A stretch of DNA of 54,124 nt from Gemmata sp. (lineage in GTDB: Bacteria > Planctomycetota > Planctomycetia > Gemmatales > Gemmataceae). The notes under the pieces are model-generated. The model was not told the DNA's origin. It saw only the letters and a list, made by a program, of their open reading frames with translations, and searched no databases. Positions 8,538-17,489 of this stretch are shown here, piece by piece (position 1 is the first letter of the stretch; each line of letters begins with the position of its first letter). The position numbers were made by a program, and so were the translations under genes. The stretch covers positions 1 through 54,124 of the forward strand of contig JALHNS010000006.1 of assembly GCA_022843445.1 (NCBI GenBank), read 5' to 3'.

Positions 8538-8757
8538 GACCGGCTTCCAGCCTGTCCCGGAGCCATTCCTTGTTTCACACTGCGTCCGGTGAGTGAGAGC
8601 AACCCGGCCGGCTCACGCCGGCGGTTCGACCGAACAAGCGCTGGCGTCGTCGAACCGCCGGCGTGAGCCGGCCGGGTGAACTGCCGACCCAACGTGAAAC
8701 AAGGAATGGCCCTGCAGCCTGTCCCAAATAGGTGGGACAGGCCGGAAGCCGGTCCTA
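8535..8757. repeat. 223-bp triple-nested palindromic element
   Basis: Three inverted-repeat pairs are nested: outer arms 8535-8558/8734-8757 (24 bp, one mismatch), middle arms 8563-8578/8694-8709 (16 bp, perfect) and inner arms 8603-8630/8649-8676 (28 bp, perfect, containing CCGGCGGTTCGAC). A further small hairpin (GCCTGTCCC...GGGACAGGC) lies at 8717-8742. The element starts in the sulfatase stop codon. The inner arm matches the element at 44905-44967. Confidence 0.85.
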
Positions 8758-8816
8758 CATTAAGCCAGATGTGGCCGCGCGGCCGTTACTGACCACTGAC
8801 CACTACTCCCTCGACA

Positions 8817-9494
8817 ATGGCGCAAATCTTCTTCCACGCCGGTTCCGTTACCCGCGACGAGCGCGCGAAGGTGCTCAAGCAAACCGGGGCAACGCTGTGG
8901 TTCACCGGGTTGTCCGGGTCCGGCAAATCGACGCTCGCGATGGCGCTCGAACAGGTGCTCATTCAGCGCGGGCACCCAGCCTACGCGCTCGACGGCGACA
9001 ACATCCGCTTCGGGCTGAACGCCGGGCCGAAGATCCTGACCGAAACGCGCGGCTACTCCGACGAACAGGCCAAGCGGTTCGGCCTCGGGTTCAGCGCCGC
9101 GGACCGCGAAGAGAACATCCGCCGCATCGGGGAAGTGGCGAAACTGTTCGCCGACGCCGGCCTGTTCGCGCTCACGAGTTTCATCAGCCCGTACCGCAAG
9201 GATCGGGACGCGGCGCGGAAGGTTCACGAAGCGAACAAGGCCGGGGCGATCCCGTTCATCGAAGTGTACGTGAACACGCCGATCGAAACGTGCGAGAAGC
9301 GCGACCCGAAGGGCCTGTACAAACAGGCGCGCGACGCGGTGGCCGCGGGGAAGGGCATGGGCTTCACCGGCGTCGACGACCCCTACGAGCCGCCGACGAA
9401 CCCGGAAATTACCTTCGACGCGACCAGCCACACGACCGAACAGGGCGTGGAACTGATCCTGAAGTATCTCGAAGCGAAGAAGTTGATCGGGTGA
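8817..9494 (+). CDS. cysC: Adenylylsulfate (APS) kinase
   Basis: A 225-residue protein that phosphorylates adenosine 5'-phosphosulfate to PAPS. The P-loop GLSGSGKST is at residues 31-39, followed by the family segments [38 protein letters not shown], and [22 protein letters not shown]. There is no fused sulfurylase domain. It lies downstream of the sulfatase, separated by a 223-bp palindromic element. PAPS could feed sulfate assimilation or sulfation of glycans; no other cys genes are in the window, so the pathway is not settled. Confidence 0.93.
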   Translation: MAQIFFHAGSVTRDERAKVLKQTGATLWFTGLSGSGKSTLAMALEQVLIQRGHPAYALDGDNIRFGLNAGPKILTETRGYSDEQAKRFGLGFSAADREENIRRIGEVAKLFADAGLFALTSFISPYRKDRDAARKVHEANKAGAIPFIEVYVNTPIETCEKRDPKGLYKQARDAVAAGKGMGFTGVDDPYEPPTNPEITFDATSHTTEQGVELILKYLEAKKLIG

Positions 9495-9512
9495 GCCGAG
9501 TTTCCGAACGAG

Positions 9513-9571
9513 CCGGAGGCGCGAGCGACGGTCCCCTCGTTGGTGAGACAGACCGTCGTTCGCGCTTCCGG
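9513..9571. terminator. Imperfect hairpin between convergent cysC and glycosyltransferase genes
   Basis: Arms 9513-9533 and 9551-9571 (CCGGAGGCGCGAGCGACGG against CCGTCGTTCGCGCTTCCGG) pair with two mismatches. The location between convergent stops fits a bidirectional terminator. Confidence 0.65.
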
Positions 9572-9585
9572 CCCGTTGATACAAG

Positions 9586-11451
9586 TCACGCGCACGGCGC
9601 GCCGGTGTCGCAGCGGTCGGGTACCGGCAGCGCCTCGGTTTCGCTCGGCAGCGGCAGCGGGCCGACCACCGTCGCGCCCGCGGGGAGCGCGGCGCGGTCG
9701 AGCGCCGCCTTCATGCCCGCGTTCCACGCCGCCGCGGTGTACTTCTCGCGCACATCGGCGCGGGCCGTTGCGCCCAACTCGCGCCGCAACTCCGCGTCTT
9801 CCACCAACCGCGAAACGGCTTCCACGATCCCCGCGACCACCCGCGAATCCGGCGTGTACATCGGTTCGTAGTTCTCGCGCAGCATCCCGGCTTCGGTGTC
9901 GGCCCACGACGCCACGCCGTAGCGCCCGCGCACGACGAGGCCGTTGCGCCCGTCTTCGAGGTACTCTTCCATGCCCCAGCCGTCGGAGCCGACCACCGCG
10001 AGGCCGTACGACATCGCTTGCAGGAGCGAGACGATGTGCACGCGCGCCGCGGGCAGCAGGAACACGTCGCTGGTCGCGTGCAGTTCGGCCATCTCGTCGT
10101 CGGAGAGGAACCGGTTGATGACCCGCACGCCGGGTTGTTCCAGCACGCGCAAATAGTGGTCGTCGAGGGCCGGCAGTTGCGTGCGAATCGTGAGCGTGAG
10201 GTTCGGGTACTTTTGCTTCAGAACGGCGAACGCTTCGAGCATGTCCAACCCGCCGCGCACGTAGAAGTTTTCCGGCACTTGGCACCACGAATTGATGAAC
10301 AGCAGGTTCACCGGGGCAAGCGCGGGGCGCGGCTCGTGCGCTTGGAACCGCGCCGGCAGTTTCACGCCCAGCGGCGCGTGCAGCACCTTCGCGCGAATGG
10401 CGTCGCTCTCGAACAGCGCGCTCACGAGTTCCGCGGTCGATCGCATGTGCGTGAGGATCGCCTTGCACGAGTCGTGTTCGAGCAGCGCCTTCACGATGGG
10501 GAAGTACGGCGACGCGCGCAGGTCCAGCCCGCAGGTGTGGCCGTTCTGGATCAGCGGGTAGAAGAGCGTGGTGGGGTCTTCGATTTCGATCACCCACGGG
10601 CTTTGGCCGAACGTGTACGGCATGCTGGTGAGGAACACGAGATCGTGTTTCCCCAACTGCAATTGCGAGGTGAGGTGCCGCGTGCGCAGGAAGTTCAGCA
10701 CCGCGAGGGGCTTGCCGCCGCGGCGCAGGAGGTAGAAGAACAGGTTCACGAACGCGACGAAGACGGCCCACCGCGCCCCGAGGCTCACGCCCTTCGCGGG
10801 TAGCACGAAGGTGAGCGGCACGCGCGCGAGGTAGTACGCTTGGCGCGCGCCGCGCGCGAGCTTACCCCACAGCCGCGACACGAGCGCGCCGACGCGCGAC
10901 GGCCGATCGACGGTTTGCGGCGGCGGGTTGTGCGTGAACCGGTAGCCCGGCGGCGGCGTGCCGGTGTGCTTGAACTGCGGGTGCGCGCCGCAGTTCCCGG
11001 ACACCGCGAAGATGGGCATCCAGCCGCCGAACTCGACCGGCGCGCCGGCCGCGAGCTGTTGCACCGTGCGCTCGAGGTCTTCGGCGGTCGCCCCGGGAAT
11101 CGCCCCCGCGCGCTGCCGGTCTTCGGCGCTGTCGAAGTCCACGCCCGCGGCGCTGCCGGGCACGGCGTAGAACTGCCCGCGGTGCGCCACCAGCGCATAG
11201 CCCGCCACTTCCTTCAGCACGGTCGGGCGCGCCGCGGAGTGATCGTAGGCGTCGATTTGTTTGCACAAGTCGTCGAGGTTCGACGCGCTGAGTACGCCCG
11301 GGTGCCGGAACATGAGGCCCGGCGTGTGGGTGACGCGGTGGAAGTCGAGGTGCGGCGGAAACGCGAACACGCGCCCGTGCGTGCGGATCAGCCGGAACCC
11401 GTTGTACTCGGCCGGGAAGGGCACCTTGTCGCGTCGTCCCAGATGTTGCAT
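9586..11451 (-). CDS. Glycosyltransferase (GT4-like), 621 residues
   Basis: The C-terminal half is a GT-B glycosyltransferase: LLFINSWCQVPENFYVRGG, LTIRTQLPALDDHYL, VRVINRFLSDDEMAELHATSD, then the donor-binding segment LLQAMSYGLAVVGSDGWGMEEYLEDG with the E-x7-E-like pattern of family GT4. The N-terminal 200 residues are less typical, and a hydrophobic stretch (WAVFVAFVNLFFYLLRR) suggests membrane association. It probably builds a cell-surface polysaccharide. A second putative glycosyltransferase gene lies 55 bp upstream on the same strand, so the two may form an operon. Substrate unknown. Confidence 0.8.
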   Translation of the reverse strand: MQHLGRRDKVPFPAEYNGFRLIRTHGRVFAFPPHLDFHRVTHTPGLMFRHPGVLSASNLDDLCKQIDAYDHSAARPTVLKEVAGYALVAHRGQFYAVPGSAAGVDFDSAEDRQRAGAIPGATAEDLERTVQQLAAGAPVEFGGWMPIFAVSGNCGAHPQFKHTGTPPPGYRFTHNPPPQTVDRPSRVGALVSRLWGKLARGARQAYYLARVPLTFVLPAKGVSLGARWAVFVAFVNLFFYLLRRGGKPLAVLNFLRTRHLTSQLQLGKHDLVFLTSMPYTFGQSPWVIEIEDPTTLFYPLIQNGHTCGLDLRASPYFPIVKALLEHDSCKAILTHMRSTAELVSALFESDAIRAKVLHAPLGVKLPARFQAHEPRPALAPVNLLFINSWCQVPENFYVRGGLDMLEAFAVLKQKYPNLTLTIRTQLPALDDHYLRVLEQPGVRVINRFLSDDEMAELHATSDVFLLPAARVHIVSLLQAMSYGLAVVGSDGWGMEEYLEDGRNGLVVRGRYGVASWADTEAGMLRENYEPMYTPDSRVVAGIVEAVSRLVEDAELRRELGATARADVREKYTAAAWNAGMKAALDRAALPAGATVVGPLPLPSETEALPVPDRCDTGAPCA

Positions 11452-11506
11452 CGTCGCGCGCTCCGTCGCGTGTGTTCGGAAGGTCGGTCCGCCCGCCGCG
11501 CGGCGG

Positions 11507-12394
11507 CTAGAACAGGCTCGCGAGGTTGCGCCGCACGCGGCGGATCACGCGGCCGGGCAGTTGCGCGATCGGCTTGCGCCCGACCTTGCGCAGGTTGTAC
11601 GTGAGCGTTTCGCCCCAGTTGCGGGCGCGCAGGTCGGTGCCGTAGGTCATGTTCAGGTACACGTTCCGCGCCTGCCGCTTCACCAGCTCGAACCAGTACG
11701 CGTTCTTCGGGCCGACGAGGTTCGTCAGCTCCATGTTGTTGTAAGTGTTCGGCGTGGTGCTCGCGGGGCGGTCGCCCGCGCCGCCGCGCCGGTAGAACTC
11801 CTCGTGCGTCTTCCAGATCACGACGCCGTACAGGTCGTACAGCGCCACCGACAGGCCCATGAGCCAGCTATCGACGTTCGCCTGCCAGCCGAAGTTCTGG
11901 CACACTTCCATGAGCCGCGCGCTCATCACCGGCGACCACGGGCCGAACGCCACCACCCACTCGCGCACCGCGTCGTCTTGCTCCCAGCGGCCCTTGAAGC
12001 TCTCGATGAGCGGGCGGCGGTGCCCCATGATGACGAACTCGTCTTCTTCCGTGAGCACGTCCGAGACGAACCCGCTGCGGGTGAACACGAAGTCGTCGGC
12101 GGTCATGTACAGCATGCGCGACCGCGGGTCGCGCTGCGCGAACAGGTACTCTTGGGCGTGGTGCAGCCCGTGCCGGCCCTCGCCGCGGGACCACGTGAAC
12201 GTTTTCACCGCGAACGGGAACTTCGCGAGTTCAGTGTCGGTGAGGTGTTGGTCGTCGTCGGAATCGAACTTGATGAGGAACTCGATGTCCGCGCGCTCGG
12301 CGGGCGTGGTGCAGTCGGCGGCCGATTCGAGCATGCGCGCGAGGCCGCAGTCCGGGTTGTCTTTCGCGCGCGAGCAGAACAGTACGCTCAGCAT
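11507..12394 (-). CDS. Putative nucleotide-sugar transferase-like protein
   Basis: A 295-residue protein from ATG 12394 (MLSVLFCSRAKDNPDCGLARML). The opening strand followed by FLIKFDSDDDQHL, with an acidic cluster at the place of a DxD motif, and later TADDFVFTRSGF and LYGVVIWKTHEEFYRRGG, resemble GT-A glycosyltransferases of family GT2, but the match is weak. Upstream in-frame sequence overlaps the palindromic element, so the ATG is preferred. It precedes the GT4-like gene with 55 bp between them, and a surface-glycan role is inferred from this neighbour. Confidence 0.6.
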   Translation of the reverse strand: MLSVLFCSRAKDNPDCGLARMLESAADCTTPAERADIEFLIKFDSDDDQHLTDTELAKFPFAVKTFTWSRGEGRHGLHHAQEYLFAQRDPRSRMLYMTADDFVFTRSGFVSDVLTEEDEFVIMGHRRPLIESFKGRWEQDDAVREWVVAFGPWSPVMSARLMEVCQNFGWQANVDSWLMGLSVALYDLYGVVIWKTHEEFYRRGGAGDRPASTTPNTYNNMELTNLVGPKNAYWFELVKRQARNVYLNMTYGTDLRARNWGETLTYNLRKVGRKPIAQLPGRVIRRVRRNLASLF

Positions 12395-12470
12395 GGTGGG
12401 GCCGTCCTTAGCCGTGTGAGAGGCGCTAAGATACGGCCGCGGCGAAAGGCGTGTCAAGGCGGGGTGGTCC

Positions 12471-12532
12471 CGGGACCGGGGCCGTCTCGGTCGCACGCGC
12501 ACGAATCGGCGGCCGAGACGGCCGCGGTCCCG
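12471..12532. repeat. Palindromic repeat, GGGACCG-GGCCGTCTCGG family
   Basis: Arms 12471-12494 and 12509-12532 are near-perfect inverted copies (GGCCGTCTCGG against CCGAGACGGCC). The same arm sequence recurs at 41471-41573, so this is a dispersed repeat as well as a possible terminator for leuD. Confidence 0.8.
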
Positions 12533-12541
12533 CACCGCCCG

Positions 12542-13111
12542 TCACGCCGGGAGCATGCCGACCTTCTTCGCGTACTCGAAGACGCCGCCGGCTTCGATGA
12601 TCGGCGCGACCTCGCCCAGCGGGTGCAACTCGAACGTTTCGCCGCTCGTTTCGTTGGTCAGCGTGCCCGCGGCGATATCGATTACCAGTTTGTCGCCGGT
12701 GCAAACGCGGTCGATGAGGCGCGCCTTGCTTTCGAGCGGAACGAGGTAACCGCCGTTTACGCTGTTCCGATAGAAGATGCGTGCGTAGAATTCGGCTACC
12801 ACCGCGGTCACGCCCGCCGCGGCCAGCGCGATGGGGGCGTGCTCGCGGCTGGAACCGCAGCCGAAGTTCTTGCCGCCGATGATGATGGTGTACGGCGAGA
12901 CGAACTCGTCCGCGCCCGGCGGGTGGAACGGGACGTGGCCCTTCGGCAGCCCGGCGGCGGCGTCCGGCACGCCCGCGAGCGCGTACTTGCCGAACATCTT
13001 GTACTCGGCCGCGATTGCGGGGTTGAATGTCAGGTACTGAGCGGGGATAATCTGGTCGGTGTCGACGTTGTCGCCCAGAACGTACGCGACGCCCGCGATT
13101 CGCGTTTGCAT
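12542..13111 (-). CDS. leuD: 3-isopropylmalate dehydratase small subunit
   Basis: A 189-residue swivel domain of the aconitase superfamily. GDNVDTDQIIPAQYL near the N-terminus and GKNFGCGSSREHAP in the middle are the LeuD/small-subunit signatures; the SSREHAP loop contacts substrate. With LeuC it isomerises 2- to 3-isopropylmalate in leucine synthesis. ATG 13111 has AGGAG at a good distance on the minus strand. LeuC is not in the window, so the subunits are encoded apart or leuC lies elsewhere. A homoaconitase small subunit is the main alternative. Confidence 0.88.
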   Translation of the reverse strand: MQTRIAGVAYVLGDNVDTDQIIPAQYLTFNPAIAAEYKMFGKYALAGVPDAAAGLPKGHVPFHPPGADEFVSPYTIIIGGKNFGCGSSREHAPIALAAAGVTAVVAEFYARIFYRNSVNGGYLVPLESKARLIDRVCTGDKLVIDIAAGTLTNETSGETFELHPLGEVAPIIEAGGVFEYAKKVGMLPA

Positions 13112-13262
13112 GTTCGCTCCTTTCGCCCCGGCGCAGTTGCGCCGTGCCGTCACCTTACGTCCGACGGCGCGCCCCGGCACGCGAAACGCGTGCTAAAGTT
13201 CATCGTACCGATACGGTTTGCCGCGCGCGGCTCCCCACCGCGCGCGACCGGAGCTTCTGCCG

Positions 13263-15260
13263 ATGCGCGCGCGACTGACACTGGAATCCGGGGATTGCAT
13301 CCCGCCGAGCCTCGACCTGTCCCCCAACGGGCAGCCGGTCACGCTCGGCCGCAGCCGCGACAACACCATCGTGTTGCGCGACGAACTGGCGAGCCGCTTG
13401 CACGCCAAAATTTACTTCGAAGACGGGCGCTGGCACGTCCGCGACTTCGGGCTGAACGGCACGCGCGTGGACACCGCCCGCGTGAACGGGTCCGCGGCGC
13501 TGCAAGACGGCCAGCGCGTGAAAATCGGTGAGGTGGCACTGAAATTCGTGCTGGAACCGAAATCGTCGCTCGCGGGCCTGCCCGCGGCCGGCACGCCTTC
13601 GCCCGCCGCGCCGCAGACCATGCGGATGCCGCCGAACATGGTCGAGAACCCGCACAAGGCCACCAAGGTGGTGGAAATGCCGGGCGAGCGCATGGCGCGC
13701 ACCCCCGAACCGGACCCGAGCGACAAACAGTTGCGCGTGGACGAACTCACCGCGCTGTGCAAGTTCATGTCGGCCGCGGTGGAAGCCCGCACCCCGCACG
13801 ACCTCGTGAACTCCGCGCTGCGCGCCATTCTGAACCAGACCACCGCGCGCATCGCCGGCTACCTGAGCTTCGACCCGGACGATCCCGGCCCCAAGATCGT
13901 GATGCCCGAATCGGCCGCGATCGACGTGCCGCTCAGCCGCCGCCTCACCGCGCAGGCGCAGAAGCAGGGCAAAACGATCTGGCTGTTCCCGGCTCTCTCC
14001 GCGTCGCACCCGCCCACGGACTCGCTGTCCGCGTTCGCCGACGCGGTGTGCGTGCCGCTGAAGGGCGAGAACGGGCCGTTCGCCACGCTCCACGTGTACC
14101 GTACCGGGCGCGCGTTCGCCGAGCGCGACGTGAAGTTCATCGAAGCGGTCGCCGGGCACCTGTCGCACGGCCTGTCGATCTTGCGCGCGCGCCGCACGCT
14201 CGAAGCCGAGAACTCGCGGCTCCGCACGCACACGCCCGCGGCCGACGACATCATCGGCAGCAGCAACGCGATCATGCACCTGCGGCAGCAAATCATCAAA
14301 GCCGCGCCGCAGCCGTTCACGGTGCTGGTGCAAGGGGAGAGTGGCAGCGGCAAGGAACTCGTCGCGCTCGGCCTGCACCGTAACGGAAAGCGCGCCGACG
14401 GCCCGATGGTCGTCGTGAACTGCGCCGCCATCGCGCCCACGCTGCTCGACGCCGAACTGTTCGGCTACAAGAAGGGTGCGTTCAGCGGCGCGGACCGCGA
14501 CCACCCCGGTCTCTTCCAACAGGCCGACGAGGGTACGCTGTTCTTGGACGAAGTGGGCGAACTGTCGCTCGAATCGCAATCGAAGTTGCTGCGCGCGATC
14601 GAGGGCAAGGCGTTCCGCCCGGTCGGCGGCACCAGCGACATTAAGGTGGACGTGCGCATCGTGGCGGCGACGCACCGCGACTTGGAAAAGGACGTGCGCG
14701 CCGGCCGGTTCCGCCAAGACCTGCTGTTCCGACTGCGCGTGATCGAACTCCGGGTGCCGGCCCTGCGCGAGCACCCGGAAGACATCCCGGAGTTGGCCGC
14801 GTACTTCTTGGCGAAGGTGTCGGCGCAGTGCCGCCGCAACTTCCGCCTCACGCACGCGGCGCTGAACAAGTTGCAGGGCCACGCGTGGCCGGGGAACGTG
14901 CGCCAGCTGCGCGCCGCCATCGAGAGCGCCGCGGTGATGAGCGAGTCGGACGCGATCGACGCCGACGCGTTCCACTTGGTGGGCTCGGCGCAGGAGCCGA
15001 GCGCCGCGCCCGCGGCGGCGGTGCCCCCGGCGCTGATGGACACCCCGCCGAGCCTGAACATCGACGAGATCGAAGAGTGGGCCATCTGCAAGGCGATGCG
15101 TCAGACCGGCGGGAACGTGAGCCACGCGGCGAAGCTGCTGAACATGAGCCGCGACACCCTGCACAACAAGTTGAAGAAGCTGAAGGAAAAGGGCATCGAT
15201 CGCGCGACGCTGACGAGCACGCCGGCCCCGCTGGTGGCGAGCGAACCGGCCCCGGTGTAG
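13263..15260 (+). CDS. FHA-GAF-AAA+ sigma-54-dependent transcriptional activator
   Basis: A 665-residue regulator. An FHA domain (about 20-95, LGRSRDNTIVL and SRLHAKIYFEDGRW) is followed by a GAF-like domain (160-320), an AAA+ domain with Walker A GESGSGKE near residue 360, the sigma54-contact loop GAFSGA near 405 and Walker B FLDEVGEL near 427, and a Fis-type helix-turn-helix (NVSHAAKLLNMSRDTLHNKL) at about 617-640. The FHA domain implies control by a Ser/Thr kinase rather than a two-component histidine kinase. The usual GAFTGA loop is GAFSGA, a mild change. It is divergent from leuD. ATG 13263 is chosen because it starts just before the FHA domain. Confidence 0.92.
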   Translation: MRARLTLESGDCIPPSLDLSPNGQPVTLGRSRDNTIVLRDELASRLHAKIYFEDGRWHVRDFGLNGTRVDTARVNGSAALQDGQRVKIGEVALKFVLEPKSSLAGLPAAGTPSPAAPQTMRMPPNMVENPHKATKVVEMPGERMARTPEPDPSDKQLRVDELTALCKFMSAAVEARTPHDLVNSALRAILNQTTARIAGYLSFDPDDPGPKIVMPESAAIDVPLSRRLTAQAQKQGKTIWLFPALSASHPPTDSLSAFADAVCVPLKGENGPFATLHVYRTGRAFAERDVKFIEAVAGHLSHGLSILRARRTLEAENSRLRTHTPAADDIIGSSNAIMHLRQQIIKAAPQPFTVLVQGESGSGKELVALGLHRNGKRADGPMVVVNCAAIAPTLLDAELFGYKKGAFSGADRDHPGLFQQADEGTLFLDEVGELSLESQSKLLRAIEGKAFRPVGGTSDIKVDVRIVAATHRDLEKDVRAGRFRQDLLFRLRVIELRVPALREHPEDIPELAAYFLAKVSAQCRRNFRLTHAALNKLQGHAWPGNVRQLRAAIESAAVMSESDAIDADAFHLVGSAQEPSAAPAAAVPPALMDTPPSLNIDEIEEWAICKAMRQTGGNVSHAAKLLNMSRDTLHNKLKKLKEKGIDRATLTSTPAPLVASEPAPV

Positions 15261-15290
15261 CGCGGTGCCCGGCACACCTCACGGTACGCG

Positions 15291-15318
15291 CGAACGGCCG
15301 GCACGAGCCGGCCGTTCG
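15291..15318. terminator. Perfect 12-bp hairpin between convergent genes
   Basis: CGAACGGCCGGC, loop ACGA, then GCCGGCCGTTCG, midway between the sigma54 activator stop (15260) and the sdhA stop (15345). It probably terminates both. Confidence 0.75.
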
Positions 15319-15344
15319 TCGTTTCCGAGCGCTCAAAAGCGGCC

Positions 15345-17261
15345 CTACTTGTAGCTGCGCTCGGCGAGTTTCACCGCTTCGTACGTCAGCGGTTCCGTGT
15401 TGCGCAGCGGCGGCGCGTCCATGCCGCGGTACTCCCACGCCGCCACGTGGCAGAACTCCGCGTCGTTCCGCTTCGCCTCGCCGTCGGGGGTCTGGTACTC
15501 CGTGCGGAAGTGCCCGCCGCAGCTCTCCTCGCGCGTGAGCGCGTCGCGGGCCATGAGTTCGCCGAACTCCAAGAAGTCCGCGACGCGGTTCGCGCGCTCC
15601 AGCGCGGTGTTCAGGTCCGCGTCGGTGCCGGGCACGTTCAGGTCTTGCCAGAAGTACCAGCGCAGCTCCTGAATCTTCTTGATCGCGGCTTCCAGCGACT
15701 GCCGCGAGCGCGCCATGCCCACCTGCTCCCACATCACGTGGCCGAGTTCGCGGTGGTACTCGATCGCCGTCTTCTTGCCCTTGATCGCGAGCAACTTCTT
15801 GAGCTTGTCGGCGGCCTCGGCTTCGGTGCTCTTGAACGCGGCGTGGTCCAGCGGGGTGACGCCGGGCTTCTCGCCCGCGAGCCAGTGCGTGAGCGTGTAC
15901 GGCAGCACGAAGTAGCCGTCGGCCAGCCCCTGCATGAGCGCCGACGCGCCGAGCCGGTTGGCCCCGTGGTCGGAGAAGTTCGCCTCGCCGATCACGAACA
16001 GCCCGGGCACGTTGCTCATCAGCTCGTAGTTCACCCACAGCCCGCCCATCGTGTAGTGGACCGCGGGGTAAATGCGCATGGGGCGCTCGTAGCCGCTCTC
16101 GGCCGTGATGCGCTCGTACATCTCGAACAGGTTGCCGTACTTCTCTTCGATGCGGGCGCGGCCCTGCTTCTGAATCGCCGCGCCGAAGTCGAGGTACACG
16201 CCGAACCCGCCGGGGCCGACGCCGCGCCCGTCGTCGCACGCTTCCTTCGCGGCCCGGCTCGCGATGTCGCGCGGCGCGAGGTTCCCGTAAGACGGGTACT
16301 TGCGCTCCAAGAAGTAGTCGCGCTTGTCTTCGGGAATCTCGTTGGGGTGCTTGCCGCAGTCGGCCTTGTCCTTCGGCACCCACACGCGGCCGTCGTTCCG
16401 CAGGCTCTCGCTCATGAGGGTGAGCTTGGACTGGTGATCGCCGCTCACCGGGATGCACGTCGGGTGGATCTGCGTGTAGCACGGGTTGGCGAACGCCGCG
16501 CCGCGCTTGTACGCGCGGTACGTTGCGGTCACGTTGCACCCGATGGCGTTCGTGCTCAGGTAGAACACGTTGCCGTAGCCGCCGGTGGCGAGCACGACCG
16601 CGTCCGCGGTGAACGACTCGATCTTGCCGGTTTCGAGGTGCCGCGTGACGATGCCGCGGGCGCGCCCGTCGACGGTCACGAGGTCGAGCATTTCGCACCG
16701 CGGGAACATCTTCACGGTGCCGAGGCCGATTTGGCGCGACAGCGCCTGATACGCGCCGAGGAGCAACTGCTGCCCGGTCTGCCCGCGGCAGTAAAAGGTG
16801 CGCTGGAGTTGCGCGCCGCCGAAGCTGCGCGTGTCCAGCAGGCCGCCGTACTCGCGGGCGAACGGCACGCCCTGCGCGACGCACTGGTCGATGATGTTCA
16901 CGCTCACTTCCGCGAGCCGGTGAACGTTCGCCTCGCGCGCGCGGAAGTCGCCGCCCTTGATGGTGTCGTAGAAGAGCCGGTGAACGCTGTCGCCGTCGTT
17001 GCGGTAGTTCTTCGCGGCGTTGATGCCGCCCTGAGCCGCGATGCTGTGCGCGCGGCGGGGCGAGTCTTGGAAGCAGAAGCTGAGCACCTTGTAGCCCAGC
17101 TCCGCGAGGCTGGCCGCGGCGCTCGCGCCCGCGAGGCCGGTGCCCACCACGATCACGGTGTACTTGGACTTGTTCGCGGGGCTGATGAGCCGCTGGTCCT
17201 TTTTGAACCGCGCCCACTTCTCCGCGACCGGCCCGCCGGGAACCTTCGAATCGAGCTGCAT
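15345..17261 (-). CDS. sdhA: Succinate dehydrogenase / fumarate reductase flavoprotein subunit
   Basis: A 638-residue flavoprotein. The FAD-binding motif [19 protein letters not shown] is near residue 38, the covalent-FAD region [18 protein letters not shown] follows, and downstream are [21 protein letters not shown] and [17 protein letters not shown]. The length and C-terminus fit the Bacillus/epsilonproteobacterial type that pairs with a single di-haem membrane subunit. It oxidises succinate to fumarate in the TCA cycle and respiratory chain. The membrane subunit gene sdhC lies upstream with a palindromic element between them; sdhB is not next to either gene. Confidence 0.95.
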   Translation of the reverse strand: MQLDSKVPGGPVAEKWARFKKDQRLISPANKSKYTVIVVGTGLAGASAAASLAELGYKVLSFCFQDSPRRAHSIAAQGGINAAKNYRNDGDSVHRLFYDTIKGGDFRAREANVHRLAEVSVNIIDQCVAQGVPFAREYGGLLDTRSFGGAQLQRTFYCRGQTGQQLLLGAYQALSRQIGLGTVKMFPRCEMLDLVTVDGRARGIVTRHLETGKIESFTADAVVLATGGYGNVFYLSTNAIGCNVTATYRAYKRGAAFANPCYTQIHPTCIPVSGDHQSKLTLMSESLRNDGRVWVPKDKADCGKHPNEIPEDKRDYFLERKYPSYGNLAPRDIASRAAKEACDDGRGVGPGGFGVYLDFGAAIQKQGRARIEEKYGNLFEMYERITAESGYERPMRIYPAVHYTMGGLWVNYELMSNVPGLFVIGEANFSDHGANRLGASALMQGLADGYFVLPYTLTHWLAGEKPGVTPLDHAAFKSTEAEAADKLKKLLAIKGKKTAIEYHRELGHVMWEQVGMARSRQSLEAAIKKIQELRWYFWQDLNVPGTDADLNTALERANRVADFLEFGELMARDALTREESCGGHFRTEYQTPDGEAKRNDAEFCHVAAWEYRGMDAPPLRNTEPLTYEAVKLAERSYK

Positions 17262-17285
17262 GGGTCGTCCCGTCCGAAGAGAGTT

Positions 17286-17473
17286 ATCCGCAGATTTCGC
17301 AGACGAACGCAGATTTCAAATCCAAGACAGTTTCGACGGGATGACAGGATCAAGAGGATACAAGGCGAAGACAGACGGTGTTCAAACAGCCCGTATCCTC
17401 TTGATCCTGTCATCCCGTCGAAAACTCTTCTCTTCTGTCTTCCAATCTGTGTCCATCTGCGAAATCTGCGGAT
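17286..17473. repeat. Nested palindromic element between sdhC and sdhA
   Basis: Outer arms 17286-17303/17456-17473 (ATCCGCAGATTTCGCAGA and its reverse complement) and inner arms 17331-17361/17393-17423 (31 bp, perfect, containing GATGACAGGATCAAGAGG) are nested. It fills nearly all of the sdhC-sdhA gap and could attenuate or split the operon. Confidence 0.85.
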
Positions 17474-17489
17474 GAACACCTCTTCTCTT

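Noticed and set aside
11261-13531. A 756-codon plus-strand frame across the glycosyltransferase and leuD region
   Set aside because: Low-complexity Arg/Ala translation that crosses several real genes on the other strand and their intergenic palindrome.
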